From NCBI RefSeq assembly GCF_003475325.1, contig NZ_QRQC01000015.1, forward strand, positions 1-64,000: DNA of 64,000 nt, given 5' to 3'. This document shows positions 1-10,313 of this stretch, piece by piece. The translations under genes and the position numbers were made by a program. The stretch is from Collinsella sp. AF33-16. GTDB lineage: Bacteria > Actinomycetota > Coriobacteriia > Coriobacteriales > Coriobacteriaceae. Position 1 is the stretch's first letter; every line of letters starts with the position of its first letter. The notes below the pieces were generated by a model. That model saw only the letters and a program-made list of their open reading frames with translations, was not told the origin of the DNA and made no database searches.

Positions 1-477
1 GGACCCGTTCAGGCTGTTGCGTTGAGATTGAAAATCAACCACGCTTGGCCGTGCTTGGCGCTGCAGTGGGGCTTGAGGTCCCAAAAAACGGCTTCCGACC
101 AGCGTGGTTGATCAACTCAATTGTTCAAAAAAGGGTATTCATAAGCGACTTGGCAATGAATTTAAAAATCTTTGGGTGGTGCTGTGGGCCACTGGTATGC
201 ATTTTGCGACCACAGCCTTGTGCCCGCTGACCTGCGGCTTGGCTCAGCTTGTCCCCACGGCACCGTATCTTGAACACAGATCCGTCAAGCATTTGGTCAG
301 CATTTGGTTGGAATGCGCATGAAGTGCCGTGTGAGCATGGACATATGTGGAGGTCATGAGGTTGTAGCTGCATATTCTTGCAGTCTAGGAGGTTGAAAGA
401 TATTATTACCAAGTCTTTTCCTGCTTCAGGCGCACCTTCACGACCTGAAGCCACATTTGCCCAGAGGAGGTGACAAT
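1..477. other. Leader/intergenic region before rpsF, no supported gene
   Basis: No convincing gene is visible: the short open frames here overlap each other on both strands, lack ribosome binding sites and resemble nothing known. The region holds a perfect 12-bp inverted repeat (34-45 with 101-112) and a second, 7-bp inverted repeat at 424-430/444-450 just ahead of the rpsF ribosome binding site. The transcript leader of rpsF probably lies in the 3' half. Confidence 0.6.
424..450 (+). promoter_or_regulatory. Hairpin in the rpsF leader
   Basis: CTTCAGG (424-430) and CCTGAAG (444-450) form a 7-bp stem with a 13-nt loop, ending 18 nt before the rpsF Shine-Dalgarno. Leaders of rpsF in many bacteria carry a structured S6:S18 binding site used for autoregulation. 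Position fits that role, but I cannot confirm the family's consensus, so the function is an inference. Confidence 0.35.
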
Positions 478-771
478 ATGAAGGCTTATGAACTGCTGTT
501 CTTTGTTGACCCGTCGCTCGACCCCGAGACTCGTCTCGCTGTTATGAAGCGTATCGATACCACGATCGCTGAGGGCGCTGGCAAGGTCGACTCCGTTGAC
601 GAGTGGGGCAAGCGCAAGCTCGCCTACGAGATCAACGACCTCACCGATGGTGACTACACCCTCATCAACTTCCACGCAGATCCTACCCAGATCGCCGAGC
701 TTGATCGCGTCCTGCGCATCACCGACGCTGTGGTCCGCCACATGATCGTCCGTCGCGACGACCAGGAGTAA
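478..771 (+). CDS. rpsF: 30S ribosomal protein S6
   Basis: Small-subunit ribosomal protein S6 (97 aa), which pairs with S18 on the platform of the 30S subunit. The protein opens MKAYELLFFVDP and has the family's WGKRKLAYEI segment and a C-terminal VRHMIVRR strand. An in-frame TTG at 457 would add seven residues, but the strong AGGAGGTGA ribosome binding site (463-473) lies inside that extension, so ATG 478 is the start. It heads the cluster rpsF-ssb-rpsR-rplI, the usual bacterial order, and is probably cotranscribed with it. Confidence 0.97.
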   Translation: MKAYELLFFVDPSLDPETRLAVMKRIDTTIAEGAGKVDSVDEWGKRKLAYEINDLTDGDYTLINFHADPTQIAELDRVLRITDAVVRHMIVRRDDQE

Positions 772-819
772 GACTGTCGTTTTGGACTGGGCTTGTGCCC
801 CAAGAGGAAGTAGTGAGTT

Positions 820-1272
820 ATGAGCATCAATCGAGTGAACATCACCGGTAACCTCACCCGCGATCCCGAGCTGCGCGCCACCGCCGGCGGAACCCAGGTT
901 CTGTCCTTTGGCGTCGCCGTGAACGATCGTCGCCGCAACGCGCAGACTGGCGAGTGGGAGGACTATCCCAACTTTGTCGACTGCACCATGTTCGGCACCC
1001 GCGCCGAGGCCGTGAGCCGTTTCCTGGCAAAGGGAAACAAGGTCGCGATCGAGGGCAAGCTGCGCTACAGCTCTTGGGAGCGCGACGGCCAGCGCCGGAG
1101 CAAGCTTGAGGTCATCGTCGATGAGATCGAGTTTATGAGCTCCCGTGGTGGCCAGGGTGGCTACGACCAGGGCGGTTACGCCCCCGCAGCTCCCGCGCCC
1201 GCAGCACGTCCTGCCGCACCGGTGGCTACGCCGCCCGCGGTCGACGTCTACGATGAGGACATCCCGTTCTAA
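820..1272 (+). CDS. ssb: Single-stranded DNA-binding protein
   Basis: SSB coats single-stranded DNA in replication and repair. The 150-aa product has an N-terminal OB fold (about residues 1-105; MSINRVNITGNLTRDPELR start, FGTRAEAVSRFLAKG core), a flexible Gly/Tyr/Pro/Ala-rich linker, and the acidic tail ending DEDIPF that recruits partner proteins. It sits between rpsF and rpsR, the canonical place. The start ATG follows AGAGGAAG at 803-810. Confidence 0.97.
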   Translation: MSINRVNITGNLTRDPELRATAGGTQVLSFGVAVNDRRRNAQTGEWEDYPNFVDCTMFGTRAEAVSRFLAKGNKVAIEGKLRYSSWERDGQRRSKLEVIVDEIEFMSSRGGQGGYDQGGYAPAAPAPAARPAAPVATPPAVDVYDEDIPF

Positions 1273-1344
1273 GGGTTGTTCACCTATTTTTGAGTGAGAG
1301 GCGGCTTCGGTTCGCCGAAGTTGCCAAACGAAAGGTATTTTGAC

Positions 1345-1611
1345 ATGGCTAATGATTTTTCTGCACGTCAGCCGCGTCGTAAGTACTGCCAGTTCTGCAA
1401 GGAGAACACTGAGTTCATCGACTATAAGGACACTCAGCTTCTCCGTAAGTACATGACCGACCGTGGCAAGATTAAGCCCCGTCGCGTCACTGGCGCTTGC
1501 ACGCAGCATCAGCATGACATCGCCAACGCCATCAAGCGCGCCCGCGAGATGGCTCTCCTGCCGTACACCGTCCCCGTGGTTTCCTCTCGTGGCAACCGCG
1601 ACCGCGGCTAA
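1345..1611 (+). CDS. rpsR: 30S ribosomal protein S18
   Basis: S18 (88 aa) binds S6 on the 30S platform. The sequence [12 protein letters not shown], then [17 protein letters not shown], is typical of the Cys-containing S18 form. An upstream in-frame GTG at 1294 would add 17 unrelated residues; ATG 1345 after the GAAAGG ribosome binding site gives the family's normal length. Cotranscription with ssb and rplI is likely. Confidence 0.97.
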   Translation: MANDFSARQPRRKYCQFCKENTEFIDYKDTQLLRKYMTDRGKIKPRRVTGACTQHQHDIANAIKRAREMALLPYTVPVVSSRGNRDRG

Positions 1612-1626
1612 GAAGGGAGACGCATC

Positions 1627-2166
1627 ATGAAGGTTATTCTTCTCGATGAGATCAAGGGCAAGGGCGGCGAGGGTGACGTCGTAGAGGTCGCTCAGGGTTA
1701 CGCTGAGAACTTCCTGTTCCCCAAGAAGCTCGCTGTTGCCGCCACCAAGGGCAACCTCAAGCAGCTTGACGAGCGTCGCAACAACATCGCCAAGCGCGAG
1801 GCCGTCCGTCTGGCTACCGCCAACGAGACCAAGGCTGCCTTCGAGGGCAAGACGGTCACCGTTGACGTCAAGGTCGGCGACGAGGGCATCCTCTTTGGCT
1901 CCGTTACCGCCGCTATGATCGCTGACGCCATCAAGGCTCAGCTCGGTATGGACATCGACCGCAAGCGCGTCGAGCTCGGTAAGCCCATCAAGGTTGCCGG
2001 TGCCCACACCGTTGCCATCTCGCTGTACCGCGAGATCAAGGCCGAGGTTGTCGTTCTCGTCGGCGTTACCGCCGAGGAGCTCGCTGCCGAGGCTGAGGTC
2101 GAGGAGGCCGCTGAGGTCGCCGAGGCCGAGACCGCCGAGGTCGAGACTGAGGCTGCTGCCGAGTAG
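1627..2166 (+). CDS. rplI: 50S ribosomal protein L9 with long acidic C-terminal tail
   Basis: L9 (179 aa) binds 23S rRNA and helps keep frame during translation. The N-terminal domain (MKVILLDEIKGKGGEGDVVEVAQGYAENFLFP) and the C-terminal domain (to about residue 148) are standard. Residues 149-179 are an added Glu/Ala tail with no counterpart in the usual ~150-aa protein. A strong terminator follows the gene, closing the rpsF operon. Confidence 0.96.
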   Translation: MKVILLDEIKGKGGEGDVVEVAQGYAENFLFPKKLAVAATKGNLKQLDERRNNIAKREAVRLATANETKAAFEGKTVTVDVKVGDEGILFGSVTAAMIADAIKAQLGMDIDRKRVELGKPIKVAGAHTVAISLYREIKAEVVVLVGVTAEELAAEAEVEEAAEVAEAETAEVETEAAAE

Positions 2167-2198
2167 CATTTGCTGCAACGCAACAATCTTGTTCTAAG

Positions 2199-2236
2199 AA
2201 GGGCGCTCTGGGAAACCAGGGCGCCCTTTTGTTTTT
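2199..2236 (+). terminator. Rho-independent terminator after rplI
   Basis: A 13-bp stem (2199-2211 with 2216-2228, one G-T pair) closed by a GAAA loop is followed by a T-rich run. It lies 33 nt after the rplI stop. Confidence 0.9.
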
Positions 2237-2390
2237 TGCGCTGAGTGAGTGTCATGGTGAACGTTGCGTCGAAGTCCTATATACAGGACCGTTCATCCGT
2301 TTGGTTCGGTGATGATTGGCGGCGCGCGGCGCGTTTTGGGACCGTGGCTGATACTATGGATGCTCGCAAGCGATATGAATGAGGATGCTC

Positions 2391-3782
2391 ATGGCATATG
2401 ACGATAGGGAGACCGGGCTGACGGTTGAGGACCGCGGCTCCAAGTTGGGTCTTCCCCAAAACCAAGATGCAGAGGCCAATGTACTGGCCGCTATGCTGCT
2501 ATCGCCCGAGGTGGTCGAAGAGGCCCAGGTCGAGCTGCAGCCCGATGACTTCTACCGGCCCATTCATAAGACCATCTATACCGCGATGGTCGATATGTAC
2601 AACAGCCGCATTCCCATCGACTCCATCTCGCTGATCGATTACCTGCGAAGCATCAACAAGCTCGATGCCGTGGGCGGCGAAGCGTACATTTTGGAGTTGA
2701 TGGGTCAGACTCTGTCGCTCGTGAACTGGCAGCACCATGCTGCCATCGTTCGCCGCGACTCGATGCTGCGTGAGTTGATCGGCGCCACCAACGAGATCAA
2801 TGCGCTGGCCTACAACGCCCCTACCGACACCAAGGAGGTCGTGGAGCTGGCCGAGAGCAAGCTGCTCAAGGTCACGGCGCGCGAGGTCAAGTCGAGCTAC
2901 AAGACGCTGACCGAGTTTATGGTCGAGGCCTATAACGAGGCCGAGGAAGTGTGCCAGGCAGGCGGCCAGGCTGCGGGCGTGCCCACGGGCTTCCCGTCGC
3001 TCGACCGCATGCTCATGGGTTTTCGCGAGGGCCAGCTCATCATCATCGGCGCCCGCCCTGCTGTGGGTAAGACGTCGTTCGCCCTGAATCTGGCGCTCAA
3101 CGCTGCCGCTGCCGGTTATACCGTCGGCTTCTTCTCGCTGGAGATGTCGGGCAAGGAAATTGCCCAGCGTCTGATTTGCGCCTACGCCATGATCTCGATC
3201 AGTGACTTCCGCATGGGCCGCATTAGCCCCGAGCAGTGGGCAAATATCAACGAGGCCACGCAGACCTTGTCCAAGCTCGATATTCTGATTGACGATACGC
3301 CCGGCACCACAGTGACCGAGATTCGCGCCAAGAGCCGCCGCATGCTCCACAACAAGGAGAAGGCCATCATCATCCTGGACTACCTGCAGCTGGTGAGTCC
3401 TCCGCCGGGACGCCGCTCCGAGAGCCGTACCGTCGAGGTCTCCGAGATGTCGCGTGGTCTGAAGATCATGGCCAAGGAACTCAAGATCCCGCTCATCGCG
3501 CTGTCGCAGCTCTCGCGTCAGGTCGAATCCCGTACCGGCAAGCGCCCGCAGCTTTCCGACCTTCGTGAATCGGGCTCCATCGAGCAGGACGCCGATATCG
3601 TTATGTTCTTGGACCGCTCCGCCGACGAGGCCGAAGCCTCGCGCGACGATCGACCCGACGAGGGCGTTACGCGTATCGTCGTGGCCAAGAACCGTTCGGG
3701 CCCGATCGGCGACGTCGACCTGATGTTCCTGCCGGCATCCACCAAGTTCTATGAGCTTGATGGGGCACATGCCGAGGAGTAG
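2391..3782 (+). CDS. dnaB: Replicative DNA helicase
   Basis: DnaB unwinds DNA at the replication fork as a hexamer. The 463-aa product has the N-terminal helical domain (about 20-120) and a RecA-like C-terminal domain with Walker A GARPAVGKTS near residue 220, the Walker B segment AIIILDYLQLV and the late motif SQLSRQVE. No intein is present. In-frame ATGs exist at 2379, 2385 and 2391; GAGG at 2381-2384 is best spaced for 2391. Gene order rplI-dnaB-purA is common in actinobacteria. Confidence 0.96.
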   Translation: MAYDDRETGLTVEDRGSKLGLPQNQDAEANVLAAMLLSPEVVEEAQVELQPDDFYRPIHKTIYTAMVDMYNSRIPIDSISLIDYLRSINKLDAVGGEAYILELMGQTLSLVNWQHHAAIVRRDSMLRELIGATNEINALAYNAPTDTKEVVELAESKLLKVTAREVKSSYKTLTEFMVEAYNEAEEVCQAGGQAAGVPTGFPSLDRMLMGFREGQLIIIGARPAVGKTSFALNLALNAAAAGYTVGFFSLEMSGKEIAQRLICAYAMISISDFRMGRISPEQWANINEATQTLSKLDILIDDTPGTTVTEIRAKSRRMLHNKEKAIIILDYLQLVSPPPGRRSESRTVEVSEMSRGLKIMAKELKIPLIALSQLSRQVESRTGKRPQLSDLRESGSIEQDADIVMFLDRSADEAEASRDDRPDEGVTRIVVAKNRSGPIGDVDLMFLPASTKFYELDGAHAEE

Positions 3783-3866
3783 GACAGGCGCCCGTTGCAC
3801 GGGTATACTGGGAATGTTTTGTGCTTCTGCGTGCCGGCGTGGCGCGTAGACAGTCCATGAATGTAA

Positions 3867-5162
<1,296 letters not shown>

Positions 5163-5185
5163 TCGGGACTATTTGGTTATTGCGA

Positions 5186-5227
5186 TATACCCCTTTGCAG
5201 CCCAAGCGGGCGGCCGAGGGGTATATT
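5186..5227 (+). terminator. Hairpin between purA and purD, probable terminator
   Basis: A perfect 10-bp stem (5186-5195 with 5218-5227) encloses a smaller GCCC/GGGC hairpin. It follows the purA stop by 23 nt. The T run after it is short, so termination is likely but not certain. Confidence 0.5.
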
Positions 5228-5280
5228 TGCTTGCAAAGGGCTCGCGCGGAGCGGGCCGTTAATCCATAGAGGAGGCACCC

Positions 5281-6585
5281 TTGAAGGCGGACACTCAAAC
5301 CATCGACATCCTGTTGTTGGGCAGCGGCGGCCGCGAGCACGCTCTGGCGGCCAAGCTCGCAGCATCACCGCGCGCCGGCAAGCTCTACATTGCGCCGGGC
5401 AACGGCGGCACCGCGAGCTGCGGCGAGAACGTGGTTCTCGACGATTGCGATCCTGCGGCCGTGGCGGCGTTTGCCCAGAGCCACGGATGCGGACTCGTGG
5501 TGATCGGCCCCGAGGCCCCGCTCGTGGTGGGCGTGGCCGACGCCGTGCGCGCGGCGGGCATCCCGTGCTTTGGCCCGGGTGCCGAGGGTGCCCAGATGGA
5601 GGGCTCCAAGCTGTTCTCCAAGCAGCTCATGGAGCGCGCGAACATCCCGACGGCCGCCTACGGCTCGTTTACCGACGAGGCCTCGGCGCTCGCCTATGTG
5701 CGCGAGCAGGGTGCTCCGCTGGTCGTGAAGGCTGACGGTCTTGCCGCTGGCAAGGGCGTTATCGTGGCAACCGAGCTTTCGCAGGCCGAGGAGGCCGTGC
5801 GCGAGTGTTTTGGCGGCACCTTTGGCGATGCCGGCAACACCGTGGTTATCGAGGAGATGCTGACCGGCCCTGAGTGCTCGCTTTTGGCCTTTACCGACGG
5901 CAAGACCGTGCGCCCCATGGCCACCTCGCAGGATCACAAGCGCGCGCTCGAGGGCGATCTTGGCCCCAACACGGGCGGCATGGGCGTTTACAGCCCGGTG
6001 CCTATCGTGACCGACGAGGAGCACGCCACCATGGTGAAGGTCATGGAGCAGACCGTGGCCGAGCTCGCTGCCGAGGGCATCGACTACCGCGGCTGCCTGT
6101 ACGGCGGCTTTATGCTTACCCCCGCCGGCCCCAAGGTGTTGGAGTTCAACGCCCGCTTTGGCGACCCCGAGACGCAGGTCGTGCTGCCGCGCCTTAAGAA
6201 CGACCTGGTCGAGGTCATGCTCGCCTGCGCTAACTGCGAGCTCGACCAGATTGAGCTCGATTGGCGTGACGAGTGGGCCGTGGCCGTTGTCCTGACGAGT
6301 GCGGGCTATCCCGGCAGCTACGAGAAGGGCAAGGTCATCACCGGTATCGAGGATGCCGAGGCCATGGAGAACGTGACGGTGTACCACGCCGGCACCGCCG
6401 TGGTGGACGGCCAGCTCGTGACCAACGGCGGCCGCGTGCTCGCCGTGACCGCGCTGGGCGACACGTTCGAGAACGCCCGCAACCTTGCCTATGAGGCCTG
6501 CGAGAAGATCGATTTTGAGGGCAAGACCCTGCGTCACGACATTGGTCTGCGCGCGCTGCGCGGCCGCGACGCCTGGGATGCCTAA
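5281..6585 (+). CDS. purD: Phosphoribosylamine-glycine ligase
   Basis: PurD (GARS) ligates glycine to phosphoribosylamine in de novo purine synthesis. The 434-aa protein shows the N-terminal LLLGSGGREHALA motif, the ATP-grasp segment VVKADGLAAGKGV, and HKRALEGDLGPNTGGMGVYSP. The start is TTG at 5281, directly after GGAGGCACCC; no better ATG exists nearby. purE, purF, purM and purN lie elsewhere in the window, so the pathway is dispersed. Confidence 0.95.
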   Translation: MKADTQTIDILLLGSGGREHALAAKLAASPRAGKLYIAPGNGGTASCGENVVLDDCDPAAVAAFAQSHGCGLVVIGPEAPLVVGVADAVRAAGIPCFGPGAEGAQMEGSKLFSKQLMERANIPTAAYGSFTDEASALAYVREQGAPLVVKADGLAAGKGVIVATELSQAEEAVRECFGGTFGDAGNTVVIEEMLTGPECSLLAFTDGKTVRPMATSQDHKRALEGDLGPNTGGMGVYSPVPIVTDEEHATMVKVMEQTVAELAAEGIDYRGCLYGGFMLTPAGPKVLEFNARFGDPETQVVLPRLKNDLVEVMLACANCELDQIELDWRDEWAVAVVLTSAGYPGSYEKGKVITGIEDAEAMENVTVYHAGTAVVDGQLVTNGGRVLAVTALGDTFENARNLAYEACEKIDFEGKTLRHDIGLRALRGRDAWDA

Positions 6586-6606
6586 AATCCGGGAGGAATG
6601 AGACGG

Positions 6607-7302
6607 ATGGACGATAAGAACGAAGAGCTCGTGGACGCGCAGATCGTCGAGGAAGACAGCCGCGCGTACGGACACGCAGAGGGCGAGCCGGGCGGCGAGG
6701 TTGCCGATGAGCCGGTGCTGGTGCTGGGGGACGAAGACCCGCATGACGCGCTGCTGCACGAGAAGATTCTTTCGGAGGAGTGCGCCTGGAAGGGCAAGAT
6801 CCTCGACGTCCACCGTCTTGAGGTTGAACTGCCCAACGGCCACCGCAGTGCCCGCGATGTGATTCGTCATCCTGGCGCGGCGGCCGTTGTCGCGCTGACC
6901 GAGACCGGCAAGATCGTGCTGGTGCGTCAGTATCGCACCGCTATCGACCGCGTGACGGTCGAGATTCCCGCCGGCAAGCTCGACCCGGGCGAGGACCCGC
7001 TCGATTGCGCCAAACGCGAGCTGCATGAGGAGACGGGCTTTAGGGCCGGTCGCATTCGCTTTTTGACGTCGATTGTCACGACCTGCGGTTTCTGCGACGA
7101 GATTATCCACATCTACCTGGCCACCAAGCTCGAGTTTGATGCGCCCAACCCCGACGATGATGAGTTTGTCAACGTGGACCTGGTGCCGCTGCACGAGCTG
7201 ATCGACGCCGTGCTCGACGGCAAGATCGAAGACGCCAAGACCGTCGTAGGCGCGCTTGCCTGCGACAGCATCGCGCACCGCTTGGGTGGGGCCGAGCTCT
7301 AG
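6607..7302 (+). CDS. NUDIX hydrolase, ADP-ribose pyrophosphatase type
   Basis: The protein (231 aa) carries a complete NUDIX box, from GKLDPGEDP through KRELHEETGF, which binds metal and hydrolyses nucleoside diphosphates linked to another group. The flanking IVLVRQYRTAIDRVTVEIPAGKLD layout is that of ADP-ribose/ADP-sugar pyrophosphatases. The first ~60 residues are acidic and unconserved-looking. ATG 6607 is preferred over 6598 because GGGAGG (6591-6596) is only 1 nt from the latter. It follows purD by 21 nt and may share its transcript. Substrate is inferred. Confidence 0.88.
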   Translation: MDDKNEELVDAQIVEEDSRAYGHAEGEPGGEVADEPVLVLGDEDPHDALLHEKILSEECAWKGKILDVHRLEVELPNGHRSARDVIRHPGAAAVVALTETGKIVLVRQYRTAIDRVTVEIPAGKLDPGEDPLDCAKRELHEETGFRAGRIRFLTSIVTTCGFCDEIIHIYLATKLEFDAPNPDDDEFVNVDLVPLHELIDAVLDGKIEDAKTVVGALACDSIAHRLGGAEL

Positions 7303-7449
7303 GTTACGCGGTTTTACCAAACCGCGTAACGAGTCGACGCTGCAAACGCCCCTAAGCGGCAATCTGCCTTTCAATCGTCGCTCGCGTACCGAAGTACGCG
7401 TCGCTCCTCTTTCAAGGCACCTTGCTCGCTTAGGGACGTTTTCGCTGAC
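7303..7449. ncRNA. Structured intergenic element, copy A
   Basis: This 147-nt element begins at the base after the NUDIX stop codon. Helices: P1 7303-7314/7319-7330 (12 bp, TACC loop); P2 7344-7358/7427-7441 (15 positions, one mismatch); P3 7365-7370/7414-7419; P4 7383-7389/7394-7400 (CGAA loop). A second copy at 52443-52590 has the same helix spacing, with different but still complementary bases in P2, P3 and P4. Conserved unpaired blocks include GACGCTGC before P2 and TCGCTGAC after it. The strand and the choice between RNA and mobile DNA repeat are unknown. Confidence 0.7.
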
Positions 7450-7549
7450 GCTGCCAGAACATCGGCGTTATGCTTGTTGGGACGCTTTGTTTTCAGCCTG
7501 ACCGGTTCAACCGGATTTCTCACGCTATTTATTTCTCTTCGAGGATTGC

Positions 7550-9322
7550 ATGTTTAAAAGGTTTCTCTCGTATTACGAGCCCCAGACGGGGCTTTTTGTT
7601 GCCGATACTGTTTGTGCTCTGGTGCTTGCTGCCATTGACCTTGCGTTTCCTATTATTCTGCGCAATCTGACCGGCGGGTTGTTTACCCAGGGTCAGGCTG
7701 CCATTATGCAGGCGCTCGGTATGATTGCGGTGGGACTGGTGCTGATGTATGCCATCCGCTGCGCCTGCCGCTACTTTGTGAGCTACTGGGGCCATGTGAT
7801 GGGCGCGCGCATGGAGTCCAAGATGCGCGAGGACCTGTTCGATCAGTACGAGCGCTTTAGCTTTGCATACTTCGATCGCAACAGCTCGGGCGACATGATG
7901 AGCCGCGTGGTCAACGACCTGTTCGATATCTGCGAGGCGGCGCACCATGTGCCCGAGTGGATCATCATCTGCGGCATCGAGATTATCGGCTCGTTTGTGA
8001 TCCTCTTTACCATCGCCCCGGTGCTGGCGCTTGCCATGGCTGTGGTGACAGCAGCGTTTGCGGTCATCATGTTTTGGCAGAACATGCGCATGCGCGAGGT
8101 CTTTAGCGACAATCGCAAAAAAATCAGCGGCATCAATGCGCAGCTGCAGGATTCGCTGGCGGGCATGCGCGTGGTCAAGAGCTTTGCCAATGAGGAGACC
8201 GAGCGCTCTAAGTTCCGCGCCTCCAACAATCGCTACCTTTCGTCCAAGGAAAACATGTATCACGCCATGGGCGTCTATACTGCGACGTATGGCCTGCTCT
8301 CGGGTGTGCTCTATGTGATCGTGGTACTGCTGGGCGGCTGGCTGGTCGCCCAGGGACAGCTGCAGGCGGTCGATATGGCGACCTTTGCACTCTATATTTC
8401 GCTGTTCTGCACGCCGCTCGAGACGCTCGTCAATTCGGCCGAAACGTATCAGAAGGCTATCGCCGGCTTTAAGCGTATGGACGAGGTGCTCTCGACCGTG
8501 CCGGATATCCAGGACAAGCCGGGCGCCACGGATCTGCAGGTGACTGCCGGCGCCGTGGAATATCACGACGTGTGCTTTAACTACGAGGACGTTGAGCTGG
8601 GCGAGGGCGATGCCGAAGAGCGTCCCGTTATCGACCATATGAATCTGTCCATCAAGCCCGGGCAGACCATCGCTTTGGTTGGCCCTTCGGGCGGTGGCAA
8701 GTCCACGACCTGTTCGCTGCTGCCGCGCTTTTATGACGTGGCTGCCGGATCCATTAGCATCGACGGCCAGGACGTGCGCGATGTGACGCAGCAGAGCCTG
8801 CGTCGCGCCATCGGCCTGGTGCAGCAGGATGTCTATCTGTTTGACGGCACGATTGGCGAGAACATCGCCTACGGCAAGCCGGGCGCTACGGCAGGAGAGA
8901 TCGCCGAGGCCGCCCGTCGCGCCAACATCGATGCCTTTATCGAGTCGCTTCCACAGGGTTATGACACGGTCGTGGGCGAGCGCGGCAGCCGTCTTTCGGG
9001 CGGACAGAAGCAGCGTGTTGCCATCGCGCGAGTGTTTCTCAAGAACCCCAAGATCCTTATTTTGGATGAGGCGACGAGTGCTTTGGATAACGAGAGCGAG
9101 GAGGCGGTGCAGGAGTCGCTCGAAGAGCTGGCACGCGGCCGCACCACGATTATCATCGCCCACCGTCTTTCGACCATTAAGCATGCCGATGAGATCGCGA
9201 CCGTTGAGCATGGTCGCGTTGTGGAGCGTGGCACGCACGAGGAGCTTCTCGCCCGTGGCGGCACTTATGCCCGTTACTATCGAATGCAGTTCGAAGGTGC
9301 GCGTGCGCACGAGCTCGACTGA
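7550..9322 (+). CDS. ABC transporter, fused membrane and ATPase domains (exporter type)
   Basis: A 590-aa half-transporter. Six membrane helices span about residues 15-320, and the nucleotide-binding domain has Walker A GPSGGGKST, signature RLSGGQKQR, Walker B ILILDEATSALD and the H-loop IAHRLSTI. This layout is that of MsbA/MdlB-like exporters, which act as homo- or heterodimers. No partner half-transporter is adjacent, so a homodimer is likely. The substrate (lipid, peptide or drug) cannot be read from the sequence. The next gene starts 20 nt later, so the two are probably cotranscribed. Confidence 0.9.
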   Translation: MFKRFLSYYEPQTGLFVADTVCALVLAAIDLAFPIILRNLTGGLFTQGQAAIMQALGMIAVGLVLMYAIRCACRYFVSYWGHVMGARMESKMREDLFDQYERFSFAYFDRNSSGDMMSRVVNDLFDICEAAHHVPEWIIICGIEIIGSFVILFTIAPVLALAMAVVTAAFAVIMFWQNMRMREVFSDNRKKISGINAQLQDSLAGMRVVKSFANEETERSKFRASNNRYLSSKENMYHAMGVYTATYGLLSGVLYVIVVLLGGWLVAQGQLQAVDMATFALYISLFCTPLETLVNSAETYQKAIAGFKRMDEVLSTVPDIQDKPGATDLQVTAGAVEYHDVCFNYEDVELGEGDAEERPVIDHMNLSIKPGQTIALVGPSGGGKSTTCSLLPRFYDVAAGSISIDGQDVRDVTQQSLRRAIGLVQQDVYLFDGTIGENIAYGKPGATAGEIAEAARRANIDAFIESLPQGYDTVVGERGSRLSGGQKQRVAIARVFLKNPKILILDEATSALDNESEEAVQESLEELARGRTTIIIAHRLSTIKHADEIATVEHGRVVERGTHEELLARGGTYARYYRMQFEGARAHELD

Positions 9323-9341
9323 TTGATATGACAGGAAGTTT

Positions 9342-10307
9342 ATGGCTGACAAGAACCCTTTGACTCCGGAAGAAGTGACGGAGTTATTCTCCGAAATCGA
9401 TGCATCCGGTGTCTTGGATCCCACGCTTGCCAAAAAGCGCACCGAGCGCATGCGTGAGAAGGAGGCTGCGGCCAAGCGCGGTGACAAAGCGGCGCTAGCG
9501 CAGCTGCGCAGCGAGGACCGCGCGAGCCAGGCAAAACATATCGACCCGCTGTCCGAGGACGACCCTTCGGGCTCGCAGGTGAGCCATACCATTACGAAGA
9601 CTGCCATGGCCGTGGTCATTGGCATCTTGGTGCTGATTGTGGGCATGCAGATTGGCTACGGCGTGATGCGACGCCTGAACACCGCCAACCTGTCCGAGAG
9701 CGTTTCGGTGGATACCGTTTCGACGGCGCTGAAGGGCGGCCTTGAGTGGGGCAACGGCTTTACGCAGTTCCCGCTCGACTTTACCGTCGATGAAGCTGAT
9801 GAGCGTACGGGCACGGTCGAGGTGACGGTGTTGGACACATCGTCTGCCAACGAGCTCGAGCTGCTGTCCAACGGGCAGATTCAGGCCGCTGCGCTTGCGA
9901 CCAACGCGCTGCTCAACGATAAGATCGACCGCGTGGTGTATAACGTTCACGCCTATATCGACGAGGATAGCAACATTCAGCACGATTCCTTCTTTGGCAT
10001 GTTTCCCGCGCGGGGTCATCAGAGCGCCATTTTGACGTTTGTGTGGACCAAGAGCTCATCCAACGCCACGAGTATCGACTGGAAGATGCGCATCGTAAGC
10101 ATGGACGACACCATTGCCGAGCGCATTCAAAAACAGGTGAACTCGGTTTCGTCGCTGATCGAGGACCCGGTGGTGAGCCAGACCAAGATTGACGAGGAAA
10201 AGGCCGAACGTGACCTGGAGCATCGTCTGCATGGCCGCGAGATTTTCCGCGGCGGCAAGCCCGATCGCTCACCGTCCGATCTGCTGGAACAGGACAAGCA
10301 AAAGTAA
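9342..10307 (+). CDS. Single-pass membrane protein of unknown function
   Basis: I do not recognise the family. The 321-aa product has a charged N-terminal half with a Lys/Arg/Glu/Ala-rich helix, one membrane segment (about residues 88-108, AVVIGILVLIVGMQIGYGVM), then an ordered-looking domain of about 170 residues and a charged tail. A cytoplasmic N-terminus with an extracytoplasmic C-terminal domain is the simplest topology. It follows the ABC exporter by 20 nt and is closed by a strong terminator, so it may serve the same process. Confidence 0.75.
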   Translation: MADKNPLTPEEVTELFSEIDASGVLDPTLAKKRTERMREKEAAAKRGDKAALAQLRSEDRASQAKHIDPLSEDDPSGSQVSHTITKTAMAVVIGILVLIVGMQIGYGVMRRLNTANLSESVSVDTVSTALKGGLEWGNGFTQFPLDFTVDEADERTGTVEVTVLDTSSANELELLSNGQIQAAALATNALLNDKIDRVVYNVHAYIDEDSNIQHDSFFGMFPARGHQSAILTFVWTKSSSNATSIDWKMRIVSMDDTIAERIQKQVNSVSSLIEDPVVSQTKIDEEKAERDLEHRLHGREIFRGGKPDRSPSDLLEQDKQK

Positions 10308-10313
10308 GAGGCC

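Noticed and set aside
45..454. Several short open frames before rpsF
   Set aside because: They overlap on both strands, have no ribosome binding sites and show no recognisable protein features.
406..2178. A 590-codon open frame on the minus strand across the ribosomal protein genes
   Set aside because: It is antisense to rpsF, ssb, rpsR and rplI, with Leu/Gly/Asp-rich composition typical of the complement of GC-rich coding sequence.
5365..7374. A 669-codon minus-strand frame opposite purD and the NUDIX gene
   Set aside because: Antisense to two recognised genes and runs into the structured element; no supporting motif.
7303..7449. Retron msr-msd or integron attC as explanation for the structured element
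   Set aside because: No reverse transcriptase or integrase gene is near either copy, and the helix plan does not match either class.
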